Shown here one piece after another: positions 18,884-26,927 of a stretch of 33,169 nucleotides of DNA. The stretch spans positions 1-33,169 of the forward strand of contig SXPK01000230.1 of the NCBI GenBank assembly GCA_005776365.1. Direction: 5' to 3'. Position 1 is the stretch's first letter. The number at the start of each line of letters is the position of its first letter. A program made the position numbers and the translations under genes. A model generated the notes under the pieces. It saw only the letters and a list, made by a program, of their open reading frames with translations. It did not search any database and had not been told where the DNA came from. This DNA comes from Planctomycetia bacterium. Its GTDB lineage: Bacteria > Planctomycetota > UBA1135 > UBA2386.

Positions 18884-21228
18884 TTGCGTCCTTGCGTTTG
18901 TTGGGTGCGGTTTTGCACGTCGCGTTGCTTCTCCATCAGCGAACGCGCTTCCTGCACGAGGTCTTGGTAGTCGTTCCACTCGTCGAGCTTCGACAAGAGC
19001 TCCTGCAAGCTCCTGGTGATCGCGTCCTGCATCGCCAGCGCCTGCTGCAGCGAAGCGAGCAGCGACTCTGCCGTGCCGGCGACCTGAGCTTCGGCGAGCC
19101 TGCGCAAGAGCGGCGGGGACAGCTCACCCGCGAGTCCGTCCGCGAGACTGACCATGCGCAGGATTGGGTCGAGGCTTTGCTCCATCGCGCCGATGACGCC
19201 CTGCTGGCGTTGTTGCTGCAGCGCGCGGTAGAAGGCGGGCGAGAAGGGCTGCGGGTCGTCATGCTGGCGATGCCAGCTTTCGTAGAACGCGATCGCTTGT
19301 GCCGCGTTGGGGCTCGGGTCGAGTCGGTTCCAGAGGTGCAGGTCAAACGCGCGCATGGCGCCGCGCAACAGTCGCTCCGATGCGGACTGGATCCTGCCCT
19401 GGCCGACCTCGACGACGGTGAGTTCCTGCGCGACCGCGGCCGATGGCCGCGGCGACGATGCGATCAAGTCGGTGAGACGTGCGCGCCGGTCGTTCTGCAG
19501 GTCGAGCGCCTGCTCGGCTTCTTCGCGCAACGAGCGGAAGTGGCGGCCGATCGCCGCCGACAACTGCGCCTGATCGACGACCTGGATCTGGCGCCGAGGC
19601 AACTGCGTCGCGTTGGGCGCAGGGTCCTTGTTGTCGGTGAAGTCGACTTGCAGGCCGAGCGCATCGGTCGTGCCGCCAACGGGCAGCAGGTCCTTCAACT
19701 CGGCCAGTTGCAGGAACAGCAGTTCGTTGCGCGGGGCTTCTTCGGCTGTCGGCGCAGCAAGCAGTTGCTTGTCGGTGACACGGCCTTGGCCGGCGTCGAC
19801 CTGGAGCTTGCCGGTCTGCAGCCCAAAGTCGTCGCGCGCGTGAACGCGCACGCACAAGATCGCCTCAGGCAACAGCGGCGTGTTGGCTTCGTCGTCGGGG
19901 CTGAGCCAGCGACCGACGGGCGCATAGTCCTGCAGCGCGCTGATGGGATAGGCGCCGGGGTTTGGGTTCTTCAGGCCGCCTTCGCCCAGTAGTTCGACCT
20001 GGTAACGGTCGCTTTGTTCGACCACGAAGTTGCCGACGAGCGCGGTCGCGGCGCCGGAGTCGTCGGTGATCTGCTGTGCCGCGAGCGGCACGCGCTTGTT
20101 GCTCTCGAGGAAGACCAGCGTTGCGGAGTCGACGGGCTGCGTGCAGCGCACCGTGATGCGGACCTCGGTGCCGAGCAAGGCCTCGATGGCTCCGCCGGTC
20201 TGCGTTTCGATTGCCTTGCGCGTGTAGGCCGGCGAGGTCAGTTCTGCCTGCACGTCGGCGACGAGCGGTGGGTGCACCGTGAGAACCGTGACCGTGCGGT
20301 CGCCGCTTTCGTCATCGCCGCCGCGGGCGTGAAACGTAAAGCCCGTCATGACGCGTCGGAACACGTGGCGGAAGCGGCCGCCTGGTCGTGGCGCAGTGGC
20401 GATGTTGCGCAAGGCGCCGCTCTGACTGGTCACCAGCAGGAAGACTTCTTTTGGCACCACTCCATCTGCCAGCACGGAGACGGGCAGGTCCGCGCCGGCC
20501 GGCAGCGTGATGCGGGTCTCGCTGCCCGAGTCCTTTCGGTGCAGGTCCTGGCCGGCTTGCGGCAACTCGAGGACGAGGCGCGTCTGCCGCGGATAGGCGA
20601 CGTCGAAGCCGAGGTGGCGCCACACGAAGGCGGCTGCCGTGTCCGGCATTGCGATCGCGCCGCCGCAAAGCAGCAGCGCGAGCGTCGCAGCGCCAGTCCA
20701 AAGCTTGCGCGTGCGCGTTGGGATGAACAACTGGTGCAAGGGCAACGATTGCGCCGCCGTCGCCGCGTCCGCGACCAGTCGCTCGATCATCGCCGCGGAC
20801 TGGTTGCGCAAGCCTTCGTCGTCGGACGCTGCGAGGCTGGCCTTCAACTGCACTGCGGAGACGAGCCGTTCGTGCAACTCCGGAAATGCGCGCTCCAGGA
20901 GCACTGCGGCGTCGGTCTCGGAAAACCGCTTCGACAGCGGATACCAAACGAATCGCCACGCGGCGATCGCAAAGGTTGCCGCGATGATCAGCGTGTGGAA
21001 CAGGCGGATCGGCGTGGGCAGCCGCAGCACGTGATCGAGCACGAATGCCCCAAGCACCACGGCGCCGGGCAGCAGCACGGCGGTGGCGAGGCCGTGCACG
21101 AGGTAGCGATGCCGGACGCGCGCGAGCTGCCCATCGAGGAGGCGGTCGAGTTCCAACGATGCAGCCACTCTGCTCGCGCCGTCGACGAGCTGCGGGGACT
21201 GCGGTGGTTGCGGGGCGGTGATGGCCAC
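18880..21228 (-). CDS. DUF4175-like membrane protein with three N-terminal TM helices
   Basis: This 782-residue protein has a GTG start at 21228, one base after the toroid stop, and its TGA overlaps the next ATG. The N-terminus is cytosolic (~1-44). Then come TM1 (~46-68, LATAVLLPGAVVLGAFVLDHVL), TM2 (~76-97) and, after a helical region with AFPELHERLVSAVQLKASL, TM3 (~176-194). The remaining ~590 residues are predicted periplasmic. First are beta-sandwich-like repeats (LVADVQAELTSPAYTRKAIE ... VRITVRCTQPVDSATLVFLE; ARDDFGLQTGKLQVD). Then comes a helical C-terminus (EEAEQALDLQNDRRARLTDL ... RNRTQQTQGRK). The layout matches the DUF4175/TIGR02302 family of 2-3 TM proteins with Gln-rich tails; here the Gln-rich part sits in the two following genes. 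The function is unknown. Confidence 0.78.
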   Translation of the reverse strand: MAITAPQPPQSPQLVDGASRVAASLELDRLLDGQLARVRHRYLVHGLATAVLLPGAVVLGAFVLDHVLRLPTPIRLFHTLIIAATFAIAAWRFVWYPLSKRFSETDAAVLLERAFPELHERLVSAVQLKASLAASDDEGLRNQSAAMIERLVADAATAAQSLPLHQLFIPTRTRKLWTGAATLALLLCGGAIAMPDTAAAFVWRHLGFDVAYPRQTRLVLELPQAGQDLHRKDSGSETRITLPAGADLPVSVLADGVVPKEVFLLVTSQSGALRNIATAPRPGGRFRHVFRRVMTGFTFHARGGDDESGDRTVTVLTVHPPLVADVQAELTSPAYTRKAIETQTGGAIEALLGTEVRITVRCTQPVDSATLVFLESNKRVPLAAQQITDDSGAATALVGNFVVEQSDRYQVELLGEGGLKNPNPGAYPISALQDYAPVGRWLSPDDEANTPLLPEAILCVRVHARDDFGLQTGKLQVDAGQGRVTDKQLLAAPTAEEAPRNELLFLQLAELKDLLPVGGTTDALGLQVDFTDNKDPAPNATQLPRRQIQVVDQAQLSAAIGRHFRSLREEAEQALDLQNDRRARLTDLIASSPRPSAAVAQELTVVEVGQGRIQSASERLLRGAMRAFDLHLWNRLDPSPNAAQAIAFYESWHRQHDDPQPFSPAFYRALQQQRQQGVIGAMEQSLDPILRMVSLADGLAGELSPPLLRRLAEAQVAGTAESLLASLQQALAMQDAITRSLQELLSKLDEWNDYQDLVQEARSLMEKQRDVQNRTQQTQGRK
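18889..18893 (-). promoter_or_regulatory. Ribosome binding site AAGGA for the coiled-coil gene
   Basis: AAGGA lies 5 nt before ATG 18883 and, with the signal peptide that begins there, fixes this start against the longer open frame to 18979. Confidence 0.6.
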
Positions 21229-21229
21229 G

Positions 21230-22366
21230 TCAGCGTTGGAAGATTGGCAGGTACTGCAAGGGGATCTGCAGGATCAGGCACGCGATGGCGGTGCCGAACA
21301 CGGGCCCGGGGCCGACTTCGTTGGGCCAGCTTCCATCGGAGCGCTGCATGCGCAGCAAGCGACTCTTGACCTCCGCGAAGTAGCGTCGCCACTGCGGACC
21401 GCCCGTGATGTAGTAGGCCTGCACGGCGTAGTAATGGCCGTAGTAGAAGAAGTAGTGGCCGTGATCGTTCTGGTCGTTGAACGAGAACAGCTCGCGGTCC
21501 ATGTAGTCGAGCGCGTCCTTGATCACCGGGCTGTCGTATTCGCCGGCTGCGTAGAGCGTGGTCACACCAGCGCCAGTCAGCGGAAAGGTCGCGCGCGTCT
21601 GCGGCTTGAGCTGGTAGCGGAACGAGCCGCCATCGTCGCCATAGCCACCTTGGCCACGCCACGGGCGGCGCGTGCGTTCGTTGCTGCGCACGGCGCTGCG
21701 GTAGACGTAGTTCTGCGCATTGCGAATCGTCGTCGTCGGCACATGGATGCCGACGTTGCGCGCGGAGCGCAGTGCGAGCACCTGGCAGACGGTGATCGAC
21801 ATGTCCGACTCGCGCGCGAACGGACGGTAGCGCCAGCCGCCTTCGGCATTCTGCGAGTCGACGATCAGGTTGACCGAGCGCTGCAGCACGCTCTTCACGC
21901 GGGGGTTGCTCGACATGCCGTAGATCTCGGCGAGGAACAAGGTCGCGAACGCATGGCTGTACATGCGCGTGCCGTTCTCGGTGATCTGGCCGTCGTCCTG
22001 CGCGCACGAGAGCACGTGTTCGAGCGCGCGAGTGATCGAGTCGCCGTATTTGCCGCGGTCCGGCAAGTGGCCGCCGGCGAGGAAGGCGATGCCCGCGAGC
22101 GCCGTGACGCCGACATGGGGCAGCGGGTTGCTGTCGACGGTCTCGTAATCGCTATTGAGCTTGTAGCCGACCAACTGGTCCCAGCAGCCCTTTGGCGTCT
22201 GCGTCTTCTGCAGGTAGTCGAGGCCGCGTTCGGCTGCGGCCTTGGTCTCGGCGTCGACGAGGTGGTCGTCGACGGAGCTGCGAATGCGCTGTTCTTGCGT
22301 GGCGCCGCTCGCGGCCAGCGCGAGCGCGGCAACGACTGCGGGGATCGAGGTGCGTAGCGCAGTCAT
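21230..22366 (-). CDS. Secreted alpha/alpha-toroid (prenyltransferase / squalene-cyclase-like repeat) protein
   Basis: This 378-residue protein starts at ATG 22366 (ATGA overlap with the upstream stop, AGGGG 5 nt before). It has a signal peptide (TSIPAVVAALALAASGATQ). The body is made of toroid repeats with QW-like ends: ERGLDYLQKTQTPKGCW, NLIVDSQNAEGGWRYRP, GGYGDDGGSFRYQ and LLRMQRSDGSWPNE, finishing with the planctomycete-typical 'ILQIPLQYLPIFQR'. The length equals a single toroid rather than the double barrel of true hopene cyclases (~630 aa), and no DxDD acid motif is seen. The fold is therefore that of terpene cyclases or prenyltransferases, but cyclase activity is unlikely, and a secreted location also argues against it. 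It may be a binding or scaffold module in the VWA cluster. Confidence 0.85.
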   Translation of the reverse strand: MTALRTSIPAVVAALALAASGATQEQRIRSSVDDHLVDAETKAAAERGLDYLQKTQTPKGCWDQLVGYKLNSDYETVDSNPLPHVGVTALAGIAFLAGGHLPDRGKYGDSITRALEHVLSCAQDDGQITENGTRMYSHAFATLFLAEIYGMSSNPRVKSVLQRSVNLIVDSQNAEGGWRYRPFARESDMSITVCQVLALRSARNVGIHVPTTTIRNAQNYVYRSAVRSNERTRRPWRGQGGYGDDGGSFRYQLKPQTRATFPLTGAGVTTLYAAGEYDSPVIKDALDYMDRELFSFNDQNDHGHYFFYYGHYYAVQAYYITGGPQWRRYFAEVKSRLLRMQRSDGSWPNEVGPGPVFGTAIACLILQIPLQYLPIFQR

Positions 22367-25300
22367 TTCGGCCCCTGGACGGTGCCCAGCAGGTAGATGC
22401 GTGAATCGGTCACGAGCACAGTGTAGGCCGAGATGTCGGCCAACTCATGGGTCGAACGCGGCTGGGTCGGGACCATCAGATTGGTGCGGCGGCCGGGCAT
22501 TGCGGAGGACCGGTCGATGGCATTCAGGGCGTAGACCCGGACCGGGCCGGTCGAACGTCGAGAATGTGTCGCGAAGCACAAGATGCCGTCGCGCAACCAC
22601 GGCGTGCGGATGACTTCTTCGGTCGAACTGCCGGCCAGTGTCTGGAAGGGTTCCTCGCCATCTTGCAGCGGCACCGCGACGAAGCGGCGGTCGCCGGTGT
22701 CGGGGTCGAGGTCTGACAGCAGCAGGCGCTCGGGGGCCGGCACGTCGGTGCGCTGGCGGCGCCAGTTGAGCACTTGCAGATCGAGGCCGAGCGCGACGCG
22801 GCGGATCTCGGTGCCACTCTTGGCATCGAGCACGACGGCGCGGGCCTGCACCGCGGTCCGGCCAGAGCGCGCGGGCGAGCCGGCGGCGACGACCACGATG
22901 CGGCCGGCGCAGAGTCCTTCCATGGCCAGCGATTGGCCGGCTTCGCCATTCCATTGCCACGCCACTTTGCCGGCGTTGTCGACCGCGATCAGCGCGGGCG
23001 CGCCGTCGCCACGCAGCGCGCCGTCGAGCGGCAGATACACGCGCTCGCGGTCGGCGAAGAACCGTTGCAGCAACAGCGGCGATTGGATGACTTCGGGCGG
23101 GGCCATCGAGGCCTCTCGCAACTCGTCGCCGAGCAGGATCTCGGCTGTCGTCGCACCGGTCAGCGGATCGATGCGCAGCAAGGTCGTCGGCCCTTCGTCG
23201 CTCGAATGCGTCAGCAGCAAGTCCGTCGAGGTCGCGCGCGGTTGCGGCGCGAATCCGGTCCCCGAACAGTCGCGCTCGAACAGCTCGCGTCCGGTCAGCG
23301 GTTCGACGCCGACGAGCGTGACGCGGTCGTCGCCGCGCCGCTGCGTGACGAGCAGCACGCCGTCGATCACGCCGTGGCAGACGAGCAACGTGTCGTCGAA
23401 GGCCATTTGCCAGAGTTGCTTGCCGGTGCGTGAGTCGACTGCGTCGATCCGTTCGAGGGTGGGGACGATCAGGGCATCGCCGCACGACCACAGTCGTTCG
23501 ACGCCGCCGGTGCGCAGCGAGTATCGGGTCGGCAGCGCTGGGTCGGAGAGGTCGATGGCGCGGACCTGTTCTTCGATGCTGACGAAGAGCAGTGACGGGG
23601 AAGCCGGCCGGAAGCCCTCTGCCTCACGCACTGGCAAGGCGCGCATCGGCGACGGCGGCGCGGGGTTCGTGAGTTCGGCGATCACTGCGGTGGGAATCGC
23701 AGCAACTGGACGCGGCTCGACGGCGGCCAGTTCGGCAATCTGCGCGCGCGCCACGTCGGCGAAGGTCTTGCCATTGTCGGCGGGCCAGTCTGACGCCGTG
23801 TTCTCGTGGAGAATGGTCGCCAGCAAGCGACGCGCGAGTGTGCGGTTGCCGCGCGACGTCGCAGCTTTCGCTGCGCGCCGCGCGACGCCAGGCGCCTGCT
23901 TGCCAGCGCGCATCGTCGTTGCCCAGACGTCCAGCGCCGTGCCGAGGTCGCCTTCTGCGACCGCGGCGTCCAGCAGGCGAGTCTCGGCTCTGCGCGCCGC
24001 GGCGCTATGCGGGTAATCAGAGCAGACGGTCCGCAATCCGCGCGCGTCCTCGCCCGCGGCATCAAGGCTCGCGGCGGCGCGGGCCTCGACCTCGGCGTAG
24101 ATGGCGGCGCCATGATCGCGGAGCAATGCGGCGATTGCGTCGTGCGCGAGGTCCCTGGCAGGGCGGCGAAGCAGCGTTGCTTCGCCGTGCGACTGCAGCA
24201 GGTCCTGCCAAGCGAGCAATCGCGCTTTCGGCTCGCGCTCAAGTCGCGCCAGTCGCCAGCGCACATACGGCTCGACTTCGACCGGACCCAGCGCTTCGGG
24301 CAGCGCAAACGTCTCGCCGCGCGCGCGCGCGCGCAGCGTCTCGAGTTCGCGCCGCAGCGCCGAGTCGTCGGCGCGCACGCGCTCGCGCTCGTTCGACTGT
24401 GCGCGCAAGAACGCTTCTTGATCGGGAGCCGAGTCACGGGCCTCGACGAGCAAGTCGATGCTCTTGTTGCCCTCTTCTCGGATCGCTCGCGCAAGTGCCG
24501 ACTCGAAGAGCCGGCGCAGGAACGTCGCATGCAGCGGGTGTTCGCGCGGCAGGCCCTGGGCCTTGGCTGCGCTCGCGCCGCGGCGGCACAGCGCCTCGAT
24601 GGACTTCTCGCTGCCGCCGGCCGCCCCTTCCAGCGTGCAGACGCGAAGGATGGCGCCAGGATCGTCCGGCGTCGCTTCCATGCGCGCACGCGCTCGCTCG
24701 CGCAGCGCCGATGCGTCGACCAGCGTCTCGAAAGCGCCGTTGCGCAACGAGATCGCGATGCCGTCGACCAGCAGCAGGTTGCCCGGCGCGACGAACTCGA
24801 GCCGAGGCGCGTCGGCGACCTCTGTGCCCTTGATGTCGAGGACCTTCACGGAGTCCTGGCGCGGCAGATAGATCCGGCTGCGCGTCACCGCGGGCCGCGG
24901 GAACTCATTCTGCTCGTCGTCGAAGAGTGCGTCGCGCGAGCACAACTGGCGCACGACTGCACGCATCTGCGGCGCCTTCTGTCGCGCAGCGACGGCGACG
25001 ACGCCGGCGCCGGAGAAGATGAACTCACTGTCGATCGCGCCACAGAGCCAGCGCACGTCATTGTTGCCGCCCGCTCTCGCTTCGTGCGGCAAGGCCCACA
25101 GTGGTTCGCCGGTCGCAGCGTCGATGCCCAGCGCCGCCTCGGAATCGAGTGGCGTGAAGGCGACGACGCCGTCGCAGCATGCGGGCGGGCTGTTGTGGAA
25201 GAAGACCGGCCGCGCATCCTGGCCCTGCATCTGAGTCGGCGGCATCCGGATGACTTCATACGAAGTGAGCCACTGCAGTCGGCCCGAGTCGCGGTCGATG

Positions 25301-26808
25301 GCATAGCAGACGCCCAGGTTCGAAGCGCCGAACACAAGGCCATCGGCCTCGCAGAGCGGCGATGCGGCGAACTCCTGCCGCGCATTGCCGAACATGTTCA
25401 CTTCTTGCTGGCTGCTGCAGACGAGGCGGCGCCAGCGCGGTTGGCCGGTGCGCAGATCGTAGGCTCCGACGTAGAACGCGATCGCGCCCGAACGGTCGTG
25501 CACCGGCGCGTAGACGGTGTCGCCGACGATCAATGGCGGTCCGCTCGCCGCATGGCCGCGGAAGCGGTGCGCAACCGGGCCGTCGAGCGAGTCGAAGTGC
25601 GACCACAGCAGCTTGCCGGTCGCGCGGTGGAAGGCGAACAGGCGGCGCTCTGGGATGCGCTGCATGATCGTGAACGCGTTCTGGTAGCGCACCGACGTGC
25701 TCTGGTCCGGCACCTGCAGGGCGGCCACGATCACGTCCTCCGAAGCGGCTGCCGCGAGCACCATGCTCGGGTTGACCGAGTCGCCGTAGTCGCGAATGGT
25801 TCGCGCGTCACTCGCGTCGCGCACCGGCGACGGCGAGGCCCACAGCAACTGTCCGCGCAACGGATCGAAGGCGAGCAACTCCATGCCCGTGTTCACGTAG
25901 ACGGCGTCCATGCCGCCGATCGCATGCATGGCGAAGGACGCACCGTTGCCACTGTCGTAGTTCGTCGCCTGCAACGCGTCGGCGAGGCTCGGCGTCGGCT
26001 TGCCGGCGGGATCGGTCATCGGCCGAGCGCCATCCAATCCGCCGCCAGCGGCGGTCCAGTCGACGAGATCTTGCGCGGCCGGCAACGCCTCGAGAGTCGC
26101 GATGGCTTCTGCGCTCAGATCCCCACGTCCGCGCAGCGACGACGAGCGTTCCAATGCGTCGGCGCGCCGTTGCCGCGCCTCCACGGCGCGCTCGAGTTCG
26201 CTGCCGATCGGCGACGCGGCGAGCGCGTGCAGAAAGTGTGTCGCGGCCGCAGCGCCGTCGCCTCGCTCCAACGCGAGGTCACCCAGACGCAGGCGCGCGC
26301 GGCGGCCGTGCGCGGCGGCCGGAAACCGTTCGGCCAGCATCCGCGCCTGTTCGGGCAGCAGTTCCGCGGGGTCCTTGGCGAGCAGCGCGCCCGCTTCGCG
26401 GCGCACCAGGTCTTCGTAGGCCGCTGTCCCAGCCGGCGGCAAGTTGGCGAGTTCCATCACCAGCGCAAGGCGCAGAGACACGAAGCGATTGGGCCCGATC
26501 GACACCGCGCCGCCTGACTCGGATTGCAGCACGCGATGCAATCGCTCGACGCCAGTGGCGAAGTTGCCCGCAGCGATCTCCTCGCGCGCCTGCTCCCATG
26601 CGTGCACGTCCTCTTGCGATCGCGTCAGGCTGAACAGGCTGTCATCCTGCGTCGTGACGAACTCCTGCGGCGACGGCAGGACGCGCTGGTGCTGCGCGCA
26701 AAGCACAGGCAGCGCGGTCGTCAGCAACAGAGGCAGCAGCGTGCAGGTGCGGTTCACGGGTTGGATCGTCGCGGCGGGCCAAAAGGCCAGCCGGACCTGA
26801 GACTTCAT
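22363..26808 (-). CDS. Very large exported PQQ-like double-propeller protein with helical middle
   Basis: This is a 1481-residue protein. ATG 26808 is supported by GAGG at 8-nt spacing; GTG 26757 would shorten the n-region of the same signal peptide (TCTLLPLLLTTALPVLCAQ). Residues ~60-250 are helical, TPR-like (GNFATGVERLHRVLQSE, GDLALERGDGAAAATHFLHAL). Residues ~270-690 form a PQQ-like propeller (GMELLAFDPLRGQLLW, RRLFAFHRATGKLLW, GVCYAIDRDSGRLQW, LGIDAATGEPLW). Residues ~690-1050 are helical again. Residues ~1070-1481 form a second propeller (RIDAVDSRTGKQLW, VEPLTGRELF). These blades need not bind PQQ; in BamB-like proteins they are protein-interaction surfaces. It sits between the VWA genes and the toroid gene, with the toroid overlapping by 4 bp. 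It is probably a periplasmic scaffold; no catalytic site was seen. Confidence 0.85.
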   Translation of the reverse strand: MKSQVRLAFWPAATIQPVNRTCTLLPLLLTTALPVLCAQHQRVLPSPQEFVTTQDDSLFSLTRSQEDVHAWEQAREEIAAGNFATGVERLHRVLQSESGGAVSIGPNRFVSLRLALVMELANLPPAGTAAYEDLVRREAGALLAKDPAELLPEQARMLAERFPAAAHGRRARLRLGDLALERGDGAAAATHFLHALAASPIGSELERAVEARQRRADALERSSSLRGRGDLSAEAIATLEALPAAQDLVDWTAAGGGLDGARPMTDPAGKPTPSLADALQATNYDSGNGASFAMHAIGGMDAVYVNTGMELLAFDPLRGQLLWASPSPVRDASDARTIRDYGDSVNPSMVLAAAASEDVIVAALQVPDQSTSVRYQNAFTIMQRIPERRLFAFHRATGKLLWSHFDSLDGPVAHRFRGHAASGPPLIVGDTVYAPVHDRSGAIAFYVGAYDLRTGQPRWRRLVCSSQQEVNMFGNARQEFAASPLCEADGLVFGASNLGVCYAIDRDSGRLQWLTSYEVIRMPPTQMQGQDARPVFFHNSPPACCDGVVAFTPLDSEAALGIDAATGEPLWALPHEARAGGNNDVRWLCGAIDSEFIFSGAGVVAVAARQKAPQMRAVVRQLCSRDALFDDEQNEFPRPAVTRSRIYLPRQDSVKVLDIKGTEVADAPRLEFVAPGNLLLVDGIAISLRNGAFETLVDASALRERARARMEATPDDPGAILRVCTLEGAAGGSEKSIEALCRRGASAAKAQGLPREHPLHATFLRRLFESALARAIREEGNKSIDLLVEARDSAPDQEAFLRAQSNERERVRADDSALRRELETLRARARGETFALPEALGPVEVEPYVRWRLARLEREPKARLLAWQDLLQSHGEATLLRRPARDLAHDAIAALLRDHGAAIYAEVEARAAASLDAAGEDARGLRTVCSDYPHSAAARRAETRLLDAAVAEGDLGTALDVWATTMRAGKQAPGVARRAAKAATSRGNRTLARRLLATILHENTASDWPADNGKTFADVARAQIAELAAVEPRPVAAIPTAVIAELTNPAPPSPMRALPVREAEGFRPASPSLLFVSIEEQVRAIDLSDPALPTRYSLRTGGVERLWSCGDALIVPTLERIDAVDSRTGKQLWQMAFDDTLLVCHGVIDGVLLVTQRRGDDRVTLVGVEPLTGRELFERDCSGTGFAPQPRATSTDLLLTHSSDEGPTTLLRIDPLTGATTAEILLGDELREASMAPPEVIQSPLLLQRFFADRERVYLPLDGALRGDGAPALIAVDNAGKVAWQWNGEAGQSLAMEGLCAGRIVVVAAGSPARSGRTAVQARAVVLDAKSGTEIRRVALGLDLQVLNWRRQRTDVPAPERLLLSDLDPDTGDRRFVAVPLQDGEEPFQTLAGSSTEEVIRTPWLRDGILCFATHSRRSTGPVRVYALNAIDRSSAMPGRRTNLMVPTQPRSTHELADISAYTVLVTDSRIYLLGTVQGPK

Positions 26809-26927
26809 CGGCCAGACCTCGAGTTCGCCTGCTCGACATACCCCGCCTCGACGGCTGGGTTACACGGGCAGGGGTCTCGGCTCGGTTGGCGCATGTTGGG
26901 TTGTTCGACACTCTTTCGGACCAGGAC
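26809..26927. other. 119-bp gap inside the minus-strand cluster
   Basis: This is the widest gap in the cluster, between the VWA/GATase stop and the PQQ gene. It could hold an internal promoter or terminator. I found no convincing -10/-35 pair and no U-tailed hairpin on the minus strand, only the Shine-Dalgarno GAGG (26817-26820) next to the ATG. Confidence 0.4.
26817..26820 (-). promoter_or_regulatory. Ribosome binding site GAGG for the PQQ-propeller gene
   Basis: GAGG on the minus strand lies 8 nt before ATG 26808 and favours this start over the in-frame GTG at 26757, which has no Shine-Dalgarno sequence. Confidence 0.5.

Noticed and set aside
23806-26517. 903-residue plus-strand frame opposite the PQQ-propeller gene
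   Set aside because: It is an Arg/Ala-rich shadow of a strongly supported minus-strand gene.
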